Position numbers and translations under genes: made by a program. Of a stretch of DNA of 64,000 nucleotides, positions 21,235 to 33,096 are shown piece after piece. The stretch is from Tubulanus polymorphus (lineage: Eukaryota; Nemertea; Palaeonemertea; Tubulaniformes; Tubulanidae), in the NCBI RefSeq assembly GCF_964204645.1, contig NC_134028.1, positions 14,683,263 to 14,747,262 on the forward strand. Direction: 5' to 3'. Every line of letters begins with the position of its first letter. Positions within the stretch are counted from its first letter, which is position 1. The notes below the pieces were generated by a model. It was not told where the DNA came from. It worked only from the letters and a program-made list of their open reading frames with translations, and ran no database searches.

Positions 21235-21470
21235 TTCATAAATCTTGTTTTGTTATTTCTGGTATATCATTTTCAGGATTGATTTTCGATTTATTTATTC
21301 TATCGAATCCCTCTGGATTATCGGAACGGGTACCTGTTAAAATAGAATTATATGCTGATCATTATCATTACTAAAACTTGCATCAGTTAAATCAGGGGGT
21401 TGTTCATCAGTTCTACCAAGTTCATTGAAAGTATCCATTTCATAATCTTCTCCACCTTCGACATCCATTT
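21235..21470 (-). pseudogene. N-terminal part of an acidic virus-like-block protein
   Basis: Starts MDVEGGEDYEMDTFNELG and continues acidic (PPDLTDASFSNDND), then a one-base shift, then TGTRSDNPEGFDRINKSK up to the Tigger-like insertion. Could be joined across that insertion with the frame at 16691-17018. Function unknown. Confidence 0.35.
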
Positions 21471-21813
21471 ATATAAGAAAATTTAAATTTAAAATACAAT
21501 ATTACTCCTCTTACAATTCCTACACAAGTTTAACCTAATTTAGCATTTTCATGTGATTAATTATTATCATCACTTTTAATTATTTCATGGTGTATTGTTA
21601 TCTTATACTTTAGAATCATCATTTACTTTAATATTTTTACTTTTAATTTCAGTTTTTTTTTTTCACCTTATAATCCAAATTTATCATTCATTGTTGCAGT
21701 TTTTATTAAATTATTATGACCTATTAATTATTTTTATTTCGAACACTAAATCATTAGATATAATCAATAAATTAGGACCTATACATGTACAATAATTTAC
21801 TCTTATATGAGAT

Positions 21814-22664
21814 TTATCTAAATAATTCTGATATCTTATTAAGATTTTCTGGAATTAAGATATATTTATCATTATGAATTGAATCTTCCAATAAAACTTT
21901 AAATTGTTTTTGTGTATCAAATGAAGTATGATCATTTCCAACTATTGGTGATCTTGTTTCAACTTGTGATCCTAAAATACAAATCAAATAAATTCTGATA
22001 GATTGATTTATTCTTTGTATACCAGATTTTGTAAAACCTTCACAATTTTCTAAAATGAAATTAATCGAACCATTATTATATCAATCTTATAATGATGATA
22101 AGCTCCAACTCTATGCATATAATCAATTCTTTTTATTTCAGACTGTTCACCAACACCATGCAATTTACCATGCGCTCTAAAATCAGAATTATTCATATTT
22201 ATATTAAATTCATTACAAATTTTATCAAACTTTGATAGATTTAAATTGTTATCAATTTTATTAAAATATTTTGATCCCGTTAAAGGACATTCTAACTCAT
22301 TTAATATAATTCTAATTTGAAAATATGTATGAAATCTAAATACTGTATGAATTAATTTCAAGTCCGAATAATTCAAATTTATATCTGAATTATTTAAATG
22401 ATTATTCCAACTTATTCCACAACCTGTTGTTGCACAATAAACTGCAAAATTTAATCAATTCTGCCAATATTTCATATTAGATTCTATTCTATATATATTA
22501 TATATAGAAGTAAAACAAGTTGTTTCAGTAACATAGATATCTAAATTAATTAATGAATTCAAAACTAAATCTTTATATGAAATATTTTTACTAAAATCTA
22601 TTGTTGGAATATTATATCTAATCAATTTATTATATTGAAAAGCGTTTAGAAAATTATCTACCAT
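21814..22664 (-). pseudogene. Conserved-looking ~280-aa protein of virus-like block 2
   Basis: Starts MVDNFLNAFQYNKLIRYNIP, with a Thr/Tyr-rich middle, TTGCGISWNNHL, LIHTVFRFHTYFQI, FRAHGKLHGVG and VGAYHHYK. After a frame change near 22065 it ends NDKYILIPENL. One in-frame TGA (near 22455) and one shift break it. The pattern is of a structural protein of Polinton-like elements, but no named domain is recognised. Confidence 0.4.
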
Positions 22665-22679
22665 TTATATAATAAAAAA

Positions 22680-23118
22680 ATTAATAATCAATTAATTCTA
22701 ATAATAATATATCGTGTTCTTTAATTGTTATATTTCCATTTAAACTAATCATATAATCTAATGTATTTTTTAATCTATTAATTTTTTTCCAATCATTATT
22801 CCAATCATATTTTTACCAATCATATATTTAATTTGGAGCTCATCCAGTTAAAACACTTGAACTTAAACCTAAAACGCCAATTGATATAGCTAAAAGTTAA
22901 TCGACTGAATATTGCTAAAATTGTTATTACAGAACTAATTGTAACAGAACAACTAATAATGAAATAATAGATAACTTTACTTTTCCAATACTTTTTTTGA
23001 CTTTAAAATCATTTTTAAATTCTAATATTTGTTTTTCTAAATATGATTTTGATTTAGATTTATTTATACTATTAGGAATGATATTAACACCATCAATTTT
23101 ATCTTCCATTGTTATCAT
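22680..23118 (-). pseudogene. Small membrane protein of virus-like block 2, broken
   Basis: Starts MVITMEDKIDGVNIIP, with SKSYLEKQILEFKNDFKV, then a hydrophobic helix (LSIISLLVVLLQL), a shifted GVLGLSSSVLTG, and a C-terminal INRLKNTLDYMISLNGN and IKEHDILLLELIDY. Several stops. Function unknown. Confidence 0.35.
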
Positions 23119-23128
23119 GAAAAAATTA

Positions 23129-23538
23129 CTAAATAGTAAATTTATATGCTACAAATAATACAACCACTGTTCCACCCAAAATCCAAATTATTTCATATTT
23201 TTGTTGTTCATTACTTGGTGTATAATTATCTGAAAATTTAGGTTTATATAGATGTAATTTTAAATTATCAATTCATTGCTTCATCAACTGATTAGAAACT
23301 GAATGTGAAATTTTCTGATTATATAATTAATTCATTATTAATATTTATATAATTTTGTCTTTTTTCTATTTATTCTTCTGCTGCTTTATTATATTTTTCT
23401 AATGCTAAATTATGTATTTTCTGTTCAGATAATGAACCATTTTTATCAATATGTTTTATCAAAAAATTAACCCCCACCAGTAAATACTAATGCGTTAACA
23501 ATTGCTGATCCTATTATAGTTATAATCGCAGATGCCAT
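23129..23538 (-). pseudogene. Small virus-like-element protein with NAL-FTGGG N-terminus and C-terminal membrane helix
   Basis: Starts MASAIITIIGSAIVNALVF then TGGG, followed after a frame change by KIHNLALEKYNKAAEE, IEKRQNYI and, at the end, YTPSNEQQKYEIIW with a hydrophobic tail ending AYKFTI. This layout (N-terminal Ala/Gly helix, charged coiled coil, YxPS..Q, C-terminal helix) matches a small protein I recall from Polinton/adintovirus-like elements. Role unknown. Multiple stops. Confidence 0.45.
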
Positions 23539-23555
23539 TTATCTAACAAAAAAAA

Positions 23556-24121
23556 TTACACATCAATTGGAAGAATACATTTCTGTTTTTCTAAATAATC
23601 GATTGTTAAATTAGACTAAGTGACTGCAATTGTTAATTTTAAAATATCATTTAAATCAAATCTATCAACATTAATATCCTATTTTAAATAATTTTTTTTT
23701 ATATCATTGCATATCCAACAGTTCCAACTGATAATAATGCGCCATTATATAATCAATTTATTATCCACCTCTGATCCGCCAAAAAAATTACCATCTTCAA
23801 AATATTTTTTTACTTTTGTTATTATTATTTCAACATTTATAATATTATTAGTTTCATTTTCATATATTTCAGTTATTATTTTTCTAATATCAATAATAAA
23901 ATCATCATCCAATTCATAAACTATAGAATTTCTAATTAAATCAGTAATTTTTTCTACAATATAAGTTTCTTTATCTATTGTTGATCCATAATCAAATGTT
24001 GTTTCATTAAAAAATGTAGTATTTTTGATATGAGTTAGTACATCATTAATGTTAAATTAATTTCTTGTTCATGTTTAAAACCAAATCCAAAACATATACT
24101 CGGACCAACTGATATATTCAT
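23556..24121 (-). pseudogene. Hypothetical helical protein of virus-like block 2
   Basis: Starts MNISVGPSICFGFGFKHEQE, shifts frame near 24050, then runs TTFDYGSTIDKETYIVEKI, ELDDDFIIDIRKIITEIYE and NFFGGSEVDN. Mostly acidic helices. A gap of ~40 bases separates it from the next gene upstream. Not recognised. Confidence 0.35.
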
Positions 24122-24160
24122 ATTTATATAGTGAAAAAAATATTCTTTACATCTTCTAAC

Positions 24161-24897
24161 TTATTTATAGATTACAGGAAAATTATTCAAATCAATTAAA
24201 TACCCATTGTGATTTCTAATATCTAATTTAAAATTATTTAAAGGTGGAATGAAAGGTTTAAAATCACATTCAGTTAAATTATAATTTATTTGTGTATCGA
24301 ATTGTTTAACATCTTTTAATGGTAAAATACTGAATACACTAGAATTACAAGTTGTACATTTATTTGCTTCAAATGTTTTTGTAGGATCAATTAAATTGCA
24401 ATAAATATAAACATGTGTAAAAGACATTATATTTACTCTACTATCAACATTTGAATAAGGTTTATCTGGGATAATTCCTAACACTTTAGCTATAGGTTTT
24501 CAAACTTAAAATTGGTATGGTTCATCATTAGCTAACCTTATATTTATTTTATTAGAACTATCACTTTTATTAGAGCTAATTTCAAATTCAGTAGATTCTC
24601 CTATTTTCAAACGAGCTCCTCTATTATTTTCTTGCGCTGATGTTCATAAATCATATGATCCTGGTTTTAGATATAGAGTAAACCATTTATTTTTATTTCT
24701 AACAAAATTCCAAAACCTCTATGATAAAAAGTTTTATCTGTGATATTATAAAAAGAATTACATAAACTTACATCTACTAATTTTAAATCAACACAATTCT
24801 AAAATTCTCTATCTAATTGTATTAGTAAATTATGAGATTAAAGATTTGTAAGTTATCTAGAATCAACATATATTCTATATTCTTTTAATACCACCAT
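24161..24897 (-). pseudogene. Structural-protein-like gene of virus-like block 2
   Basis: The clean C-terminal frame (24161-24484) reads YSNVDSRVNIMSFTHVYIYC, KCTTCNSSVFSILPL and ends DIRNHNGYLIDLNNFPVIYK. Upstream, shifted, are LYLKPGSYDLW and ARLKIGESTEFEISSN. A C-terminal G-(Y/R)-(P/L)-(V/I)-D-L-N-x-F-P-V strand is shared by minor capsid or penton-like proteins of this element class in my recollection; inference only. Confidence 0.4.
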
Positions 24898-24961
24898 TCA
24901 TCATTAAAAAAATTACCTCGAACCACTAGAAACCAATTCTAACAAAATTTTTCCTACATAA
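24898..24961. promoter_or_regulatory. Divergent intergenic spacer of virus-like block 2
   Basis: The leftward cluster begins at 24897 and a rightward zinc-finger frame at 24962. The 60-bp AT-rich spacer therefore probably held both promoters. No specific motif is visible. Confidence 0.3.
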
Positions 24962-25248
24962 ATGGAAGGGAAAATACCTTGTTAAATGTGTGTTGAATTT
25001 CAAGCTAAAGGTCACATGGCTAGACACATGAAAAGAGATGAAAATTATAAACCCCCTTAAATAACCTGCCCAAATTGTTATAAAACGTTTTCAAAAAATT
25101 ATTTCAAAATGAATTCAGAAAAATGTAAAATTAAGGAATTGAGAGTTAACGTTGATAGTAACGATAATAATTCTGTTGAAATTGAACAAGAAATTATTTG
25201 GAAAACCTTTTTGGAAAACCTTTTTTATTTGATGATTAGAAAAGTATA
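24962..25248 (+). pseudogene. C2H2-like zinc-finger protein of virus-like block 2
   Basis: Starts MEGKIPC, then an in-frame TAA, then MCVEFQAKGHMARHMKRDEN, giving a C-x2-C...H-x3-H finger, followed after another TAA by CPNCYKTFSKNYFKMNSEKC. A similar CNVCNELISKKNYDRHLETQ finger is encoded on the other strand at ~27240. Rightward, opposite to the structural cluster. DNA- or RNA-binding role inferred. Confidence 0.45.
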
Positions 25249-26090
25249 AAAAATCATTTCCGCGAGCATTATCAAATAAAATTTAGTCCTGAAAATTTAG
25301 AAGATTGGGAGAATCATAAATAAAGATAACGTAAATAAATATAAAAAAAAATTTATGTACATCTTTTACCAAAATTTGATGGAAAAAATGCCCACAATGT
25401 GTTTACGAATATTTTATAAAAGAAGATTGTATGATATTTTGTAATGAATGTGGTTATTAAACAAATTTATGGGGCGATGAAAAAAATAAGAAACTTTCGT
25501 AAAAAACCAAAATTGTAATATCTAGATGAAATTTTTAAAATATATTTTATAGAAGTTAATACACCAGAATATACGCAATGGCTTGAAAAAAAGAAAATAA
25601 TAGAAAAGTGAAAATGGTAAAATAACTAAAAGTGATGTACTAAAAACAATTATTCCATTATATTTTAACACAAAAGAAAAGAAAATGTATTTATATTTAT
25701 CATTTAACGATTGTCACAAAAAACCTAAATTAACAAAAGAAGATATGAAAAATATAAAAGAAACATTCACAAAAATACTAAATTATTGCGCGGATAATAA
25801 TATGAAAGATTCAATTAATTATGAGTTCTTTTTAAACGATTGTAAATTTTTTAAATATCGATTTTTTAATTCCATTTGATGAAATAACAAACAAAAAGGG
25901 CGAGATGAAATGTGGAACAATATAGAACTTTATTTAAATGAGAAAAATGAAATGGAAGAACCTAAAGAAATTATAGAAAAACACTCAGATGAAAATTCAG
26001 ATAAGAAAACACCAGAAAATAATTATCATTCACCTAGTAGAAGAATGAGAACAATATGGCTGGAACTAAGTAGTTTAAAAAATCGTTATT

Positions 26091-26092
<2 letters not shown>
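25249..26092 (+). pseudogene. Rightward hypothetical frames with a CPQC...CNECG motif
   Basis: Pieces include CPQCVYEYF...CNECGY at about 25395-25460, a 64-aa frame at 25685-25879 (LTKEDMKNIKETFTKILNYC) and an acidic frame at 25910-26090 ending in a TA repeat. They look like one broken gene following the zinc-finger frame. No family recognised. Confidence 0.3.

Positions 26093-26175
<83 letters not shown>
26093..26175. repeat. (TA)n microsatellite
   Basis: About 40 TA units at the end of the rightward frames of virus-like block 2. Confidence 0.95.
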
Positions 26176-26176
<1 letters not shown>

Positions 26177-26199
26177 GTATGGTTAGTAATTATATATAT

Positions 26200-27495
26200 T
26201 TTTATATATCATTATTATATTTTATATAATAAAACTGTAGGTATCTAGTTCCTGTAAACATATTTGTTCCTCTAGTAAGACCCCCTTTTAGGGAATTATC
26301 CACAAAATCACCATATTTCGAGATAAATGCGATTATAATTGTATCATCCATTTCAATGACCGCATCTACAACTTTCACATTGATAATAGTTTTTATAGAC
26401 ATCACTAAACGTAACATAACGGCCATGTATAGGCAATTCTCTAGAAGTAATCAAGTTTCTTGTATCAGAAACACGAGAAGTTATAATGTAGTTAACGTTA
26501 GTTAATTTAATTGACAAAACTTTGCTTACGTCGACGTTTTTGCCATTTAATGCCTCCAAAATGCAATAGTTTTTCCTTTCCAAAGGGTCTCAGGTTGAAT
26601 TTAACAGAATTTTCCCTGTTTAGATACTCCATTTTTAAAGATTTCACAGCTGTATATGATTGAAATTTGTTGCTAATGGTAATTTGATATAAGCTGATGC
26701 TTTAATATCCATTTCTGTTGAAAATTTACAATCATTTGTAAATATTTTATTACTTTTTGATGTTTTATTCCTTTTTGTATTATAAATATTTAAATCTAAT
26801 AATATAATTTCATTCAATGTTAAGCCAGAACCTTTAAAATATCTTTCTTCAATATGACATGTAAATTCAGTAAAATTTTTACTAATTTCTCTTTTATTTG
26901 TGTTTTTGAAATTATTTCTTCAGAATGTGTTTGAATGTTATATTCCATTATTTTCTTCTGGTTTTATGAAAATTACTTTTCCAGAAATACCAATTTTTGG
27001 ATATTTTACATCTGTTACAAAATCCATTATTTTTCCATTATTTCAATATATTTGCTATAATCTTCTATTGTTGTTCCGATTTAATTTCTAACATTATCCA
27101 TATATTGTTTATTCAAAATAGATTTAGTTTTTGTAACTGGATTTTTAATAGATCTTTTTACTTGAGATTTATCATAAAAATATTCAGTTCCTAAAATATT
27201 TTTACTTAAATTTTGTAGATGTTTTTGTGTTTCAAGATGTCTATCATAATTCTTTTTACTTATAAGTTCATTACAAACATTACATTTAATTTCATCTTTT
27301 TTCATATTTTCTAATTGTTCTTTTCTTTCGTTGGAACTTTCTGGAGTTTCAAAATCTATAACATTTTTTTATGATTTGCAGATTTTCAGGCCGAGATTTA
27401 TTAGATTTAGCAATGTATTTTTTACAATGAGAACAATAATATTGATTTTTATAAATGTCGATTTGTTCTGATTGGAACTCACTGTCTCCCATTTT
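26200..27495 (-). pseudogene. Leftward zinc-finger protein region at the right edge of virus-like block 2
   Basis: From 27495: MGDSEFQSEQIDIYKNQYYC with CSHCKKYIAKS, then from 27305 MKKDEIKCNVCNELISKKNY with H-x3-H, a C2H2 finger. Decayed frames follow to ~26630 (QTHSEEIISKTQIKEKL). The last part (26200-26620) has a different composition and may be a separate insertion. Multiple stops. Confidence 0.4.
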
Positions 27496-27664
27496 AAAGG
27501 AAAATACCGTACTCTGGTATGAAACCCTGATTTTTCATTACTCGTGAAGACACCATGTCGGAATTTAAAACGTGTGTATATCCTACGGTACTAAAATGTG
27601 ATTCACTTCAAGATAATAATAGAACCCATCGAGAAGTATCAATGTGTATTACGTATATTCCTTT

Positions 27665-28932
27665 GTTTTCATACTAAAGACAGTGTGAAGGAAAATGTCT
27701 GGCTGTTAGTCTTATCGAGACACAGAAGGACGACTCACTTTCATCTGGACTTATTTCAGCATCAGATGAGGTGCTAGGAACAGGCAATTCAACGACATCC
27801 GGAGTGCTGACGATAAAATTGGCATTTTTGTAGCAGTTTACGATCGTCTCTTGTTTAACTTTTCGCCATGCCGCTTTAAGAGTTATACAGGCGTCAAGAA
27901 GATCCCATTTTAATGGGACTGATGCATCAGACTCAGCCGCCTCTAATCGTGTAGCAAGGACATGTCGGTAATGAAATTTCAAGTTCTTTATGATCCCACT
28001 GTCCATAGGCTGGGTGACACTCGTCGTGTTCGGCGGTAAGAAAAACAGTTCGATATTGTCCAACTCAATGTGTGGGTGGGCTGAGCAATTGTCTAACACC
28101 ATTGCAATCTTTCTCCTTTCAACAAGCATGCGACGGTCCAATTTACGGAACCAACTTTCGAACCAGTCTCCGGTCATCCAGGCTTTTTTATTAGCCGTGT
28201 CCTGCACCGGTACGTGTTGTACATTCTTGAATACGTGCGGATTCTTTGCCTTTCCGATCACATAGAATGCTAGTTTTTCGCTTCCAGACATATTGCTAGC
28301 GACGAGCACGGTTATACGAGTTTTTGGTTATTTTCGACCATGGGTTTTCTGCCTCGAAAATCCAAGGGACTTTTCTAGCAGCATTTGCCAGAAAAGTCCC
28401 GTTTCATCAGCGTTAAATATGTTGTCAGGAGTAAATCTTTCCAAAATATCTTTTAATGTTCCCTCATTCCATTCGTTCACAATCGCTAAGTCAACCCCTG
28501 CTGATTCTACTGACTTACTGACCTGCACAATTCCATACCGTTTTTTGAATCTATCAATCCAGCTTGAACTAATTAAAGCTGGATTTTCTTCATATCCAAA
28601 CTCGATGGCAAAGTCGCGCGCCTTTTTCAATAACATTTCACCATCAAGCCTCAGGTCAGGAATCTGTGCTTTCTGCCAGAACCAAAGGTTCAATGCAAGA
28701 TCTACATCAGCATACGTTGGTTTTCTGTCCCGCTTGATTTGCCTTTTTCTCGCGTCAGGATTCTCAACTCAAAATATTGTCCTTGTTCTTAATATAATCG
28801 TTTAGAGTCTGCCGCTTGATATTAAACTTTGTCGCTACATCGATCTTTTTCATACCCGGATTTTTTTGCACAAACTTTAAAATGTCATATTTCTACTGGT
28901 ATGTTTTAGTCTGCAACTTTCTAGGAGCCATC
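27665..28932 (-). pseudogene. pogo/Tigger transposase with three lesions
   Basis: Starts MAPRKLQTKTYQ (28932), an HTH psq-like domain with VATKFNIKRQTLNDYI, then a CENP-B-type HTH (ALNLWFWQKAQ, GEMLLKKARDFAIEFG). The DDE_1 core has NADETGLFW (Asp 1), AMVLDNCSAHP (Asp 2) and TQPMDSGIIKNLK (Asp 3), so all catalytic residues survive. Lesions are a TAG at codon 13, a one-base shift near 28770 and a TAA at 28328-28330. The C-terminus is Ser/Glu rich. It is the best-preserved transposase of the right part of the block. Confidence 0.85.
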
Positions 28933-29079
28933 TTACCTCGTGAGAAACTAACTCAGACTGTACGCTGAACAGTATTATCTACGACTCTATATCGATTGTT
29001 GTGTTTTATACTGCACAAGAGCCGCCGCGCATATTCACTCACAACAGTAGCAGGCCCTGACTACTTAAACAAAATGACG

Positions 29080-29113
29080 AATAAAACGATGATGACTTAA
29101 CCGAGTTTGACTG
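29080..29113. mobile_element. Outer end of the pogo/Tigger element
   Basis: Ends TTAACCGAGTTTGACTG followed by TA, i.e. CAGTCAAACTCGGTTAAG inverted. The matching other end was not found to the left of the transposase, so the element is probably truncated where it meets the virus-like block near 27500. Confidence 0.6.
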
Positions 29114-29149
29114 TATTTGTAAATACAAATGTCCACTAGATGAAGGGCT

Positions 29150-30985
29150 AACTTAATCTACCAACGATGGGTTTTATGTTGTATTGCATAGCTTTTCAAC
29201 ATTTGGTCTTTTTTATCCACGCCGCCCATCTGTTTGTTACAGTGGATAACAGTTGGCTTGACTATCGGTTCATTATCTTTAGTTTTCTTTCCTGTATCTT
29301 GAACCGACTCGTCATGATAGTTTGAGATCATATTCACATTATTTTCTGTCTCGCCAACATACAACAAGTTTATCAGAAGACCTGTGTGTTACTTCCCCTT
29401 TAGCTAATGGGGACCCATCATGGTGAACATCCAGGTTGGTAGAAATGTCTTTAAGATTCGTCTGAACTGTACCGCAAGCAAGTTTTCTTGTCGTACAGAG
29501 CAGTAAACCATGTTGGGCTTGAATACCAATTGTCCGTTGTTAGGATGTATCCCTGATCTAGGTCCATAACTACTTTGTATGATACTCCGTGTTCAAGTGC
29601 AATTGGTTTGTAACGATCCTGCCCAGTGTAAATCTGATATTTCCAGGTGTAGCCGATACAAAGTTAATAGGATTTCACACCAAATCTCGAGCGTTTCTTG
29701 GGATAATACTCTTTCAAAGTTAGTCTACATCTGTGTAGAAGTGGCGCTGCATCAATACTTACACACTGCTCGGGAGTAAAGTTAGATGAGAACTTAGATG
29801 TAATACTCATAAAAAAGGCCTAATTTTCCAAATATGGTTGTCTGCTGGTCTCGGGATCTCATTATTTTTTAAATGGATCGATGATACAAGTTGTTAATAT
29901 CTTTTTCTAGACATAATGCTTGGAAAAAATGGGGTTTCTAACGTGGTATCCTTTGACCAGTAGAGTGGTGAATCCGGTTTCTTCACTAAACCAATTGTTA
30001 TACACAAAGCAAAGTACCACTAAATTATGGCAGAATCGACATCAGTCCATGAATACATCCACACGAGAAGATGCTGTGGGTCTGCCTCATTTTTTTTACC
30101 GTTACCATAACGATTGGTTTCTCAAACAATCAAAGAAATGATGTGATCAGTCAAATACAGTTTCAATTAATCCAGTTCAGTAGAGTCTGCATTCATTCTA
30201 CGTCTTATCCCAGGCTGATCTGTGAAAGGAAATGAATGAGTTTGCTTGGTAGTATTTAGCCACTGGATACCAGGTTGAGCAGTTTGTCCATGTCCATGTC
30301 TTTGGTGTCTACAATGCCCAGCACATCCTCATAGTCCACCGCCACGACCCCGATTTCCATGAACACGTCCTCCTTATCCCCGACCACAACCTCATTGTCC
30401 ACGGCCACATTCCCTTCCTCTACAAAAAACAGGTGGCACACCATCGCCCTCGTCATCATCATCATCTTCAGGCACTAGAAAACACAAAAATTAGGCCATT
30501 TTTATTATTATGAAACAAAGCTGGGTCGATAGAACTGAACCAAAAAAAATACGTCCAACTACGGGCCTCTACAAGCCTACGGGCCTAACTAGATTATTTA
30601 CACAAAGGTAGGCTTATTTTCAAAGAGTATAGGCCTACCCTAACGAAACACTTGAGATATGGTGTGACTATCCTATTTATTTTACTAGACTTTAAACAGA
30701 AAGGCCTTTCAAAATTATCCTTTACTAATCTATACTAATAATCTTTATTTATAAAACAATAATCACCTGCTGGCTGCTCACCATCACTGTTATTATCGTC
30801 ATGGTCATCCGAATTATTTTTGGCGTTGCTATGGTCACTGACACTGTCAACATCATCACCCTCAAAATCCAAATTACTAACCGACGCTTCATCACTCGAC
30901 TATCCGAATGTGTCATCCTGATCAAAAATACCAACGACTTGGTCTAACCTTAGTTGCTTTGTTTTTGTGGCATTTTCCATAGCGC
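29150..30985 (-). pseudogene. piggyBac transposase
   Basis: The N-terminal part (30770-30985) starts MENATKTKQLRLDQVVGIFD, is Asp/Ser-rich, and has an in-frame TAG. Another acidic/Arg-Gly piece is at 30256-30480. The core is visible as TPEQCVSIDAAP, RLTLKEYYPKK, GYILTTDNWYSS and, near the C-terminus, CNKQMGGVDKKDQML with HKTHRW. These fit the DDD-type piggyBac domain, including the D in SID, the D in TDNWYSS and the D in GGVDKKDQ. Frames change several times and the cysteine-rich tail is absent. No TTAA-flanked ends identified. Confidence 0.75.
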
Positions 30986-30989
30986 TGTA

Positions 30990-32270
30990 TTACACATCAG
31001 TGATTTTCATAGCGTAAATTTTACGTAAAAACGTAAATATTTTTCAAAAAAACACTTAGCGACCTTGAAATTAAGTTTATATCTGTACTACCGATAAAGT
31101 TCTGTCAATATCTGCCAGGTGGAGACACTTTCAAGTGATATTTATTTAGCTCCAGACTATTTCGGGAGCAGCCACCATAGACTACCGCCCCCCTCGCTCT
31201 TTGAAGAGACAGGGAACCAGTCTTCAATTCAGAATTTATTTAACAGACTAGAAAGAATCTTTTATGTGGTTGGGTTAGAAACAGTTTCAATCGAAGACAA
31301 TCAGTGACAGTTACGAATAACACCATCAAAACTCGACAATTTAACACCAGACCACTGCCACACGAGAACGAAACTTGTACGGGTAGGGTCTGAAACACGG
31401 CCCCGGCCGCGGCCACACGTCTGAAACACGATCTCGGCCGCACATGTCTTAAACACGGCTGGCCCCATTTACGATGATGCAGTATTTAAGTATATCATTT
31501 TATACTAATACTATTGCAAGTAAATGAATCGGTTAGAGTTCTATTTGAATTTACTTTGCTCTGTTTGGTGAATCTTAAGACAACTTGCCATCATGATCTT
31601 ACGGAAACTGAACACTGTGCTCTAATGAAAAAGCTTGACTCCAACAAGCAAGAACACGGAAAGTAAAGCTAGGGATAAGTTGATTTTTGTATGTGTGACA
31701 GAGTGCATGGAAGTGTGAATGAACCTTTTTCTTCTATGTAACATTTCTTTTTTTGGGTGGTATATCCTACAAGCTATGCTTTTTTTTATCTTCCCCTCTG
31801 ATCAATTATGGCAACGTATATGTGTAAAAACATCAGGTTTATAAATTGTATATTATTTATTATAAATTGGTATAAATTTCAGAAAATAAACGCAAACAAT
31901 TATATTGTTCGTTTTACCCCACTAGTAGATACATAATATTCAATAAAAAAGGAACTAAATGAACTAAATATCTCAGTTTCCCCAAAGTAAATTAGCAGAT
32001 GAGCTTTTCGGGTATTGTATAGGTGTTGGCAAAAAATAATGCACAACGTACACAAAGTAAACACTACTATTTAGTTTTAGATCTTTAGTTTATAGGTCTT
32101 AGGTTATATGTTATACTTAACCCAAGAACGAAAAAACCTGAGGCCCCTGAAATATTGAGCTGCTTCTTCGTGCGGTCTGTCAACTACTATGATCTTAACA
32201 TAAATACTGCATATATGCTTAAGAAATTGAAAACTTTATGAAAGGTGCCTGTAAATTTCGTGGAACTTTT
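30990..32270. other. Repeat-derived, no gene
   Basis: Holds a ~60-bp piece of repeat B (31190-31250) and a GC-rich stretch at 31375-31455 (CCCCGGCCGCGGCCACACG) whose reverse complement recurs at 35965-36045. The remainder is AT-rich with no exon-like structure. Confidence 0.4.
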
Positions 32271-32640
32271 AATGCAATACGGGATATCGACAAATTCAAG
32301 TTCTTGAATTACTCGTTCGATGGCGCTAGTCAGAAAAGGAAATTGGAATCTAAATCCGCCATGCTCTAGTTCATTTGCGATGAAAATCTCTCTCTTCAAG
32401 TTTTCAATGAGCGATATTTTACTTACTATATATCGTCACGCATAATCCTTTAAAAATGTTATCCTACCGCTACGTTGGATATGATAAAACTTCACTGCAA
32501 AGGCTAGAAATCACAACTAATGTCCTAAAATTATCAAAAAACATTTTGCAACTGCTGACGATGTAAAGACTGGTTGCCAGGTATCACATGGTGGCAGCAC
32601 TTGACGGCCCAATTTTGATTGTTGGTTCGAGTCCTGGTAC
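32271..32640. repeat. Dispersed repeat C with tRNA-like 3' end, copy 1
   Basis: Matches 40574-40935 over ~365 bp: CGGGATATCGACAAATTCAAG, CCGCTACGTTGGATATGATAA, GACTGGTTGCCAGGTATCAC and the end TTGGTTCGAGTCCTGGTAC, a B-box-like motif. This suggests a tRNA-derived SINE with its promoter-like part distal or inverted. An inverted ~75-bp piece is at 35510-35585. Confidence 0.7.
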
Positions 32641-32794
32641 CGTATTTTCCGACACTTTCGATATCGTTTTAAACAGACGATGTTTAGAGTTCAAGGTCGC
32701 CATAATGAAATGGAATATTAATTTATGTTAGGCTACACTCATATACCAATTAGAATTTAGGACGTTGATAAAAATAATTTCTTATAGTTTCGAA

Positions 32795-33037
32795 ATGTTT
32801 CAAAATTAACTAATGTTGAAAATCAAAAGAGAAAGAAAACCGCGTATATTCATTGTACAGTGTTTATATAAGCCGCGCTGCTGTGGCAGCGTGCCAATAA
32901 TCAATACACAGCAGTCTAGTACTAGACTACAGGTGCGCAGCATTCAAAGTATACACTATACATTCAACACTTGGATACAAACAATGAGCACTAATCCGGT
33001 AATTTAATATTAGAAACAACAGATCCCAATGATTTAA
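32795..33037. mobile_element. Left part of a Tigger-like MITE split by the Helitron-like element
   Basis: Reverse complement of 53345-53600 (ACCGCGTATATTCATTGTAC, GCAGCGTGCCAATAATC, GAGCACTAATCCGG). It stops at GATTTAA, exactly where the 2.2-kb element begins. The outer inverted repeat is missing here. Confidence 0.8.
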
Positions 33038-33096
33038 ATATAGCTGCAAAGCAGCAATAACGGGTTTTCTACACAGTCTTAGAATCCTGTTCAACG

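Noticed and set aside
26093-26248. Protein with a poly-Tyr/Ile tail
   Set aside because: Translation of the TA microsatellite attached to a decayed frame.
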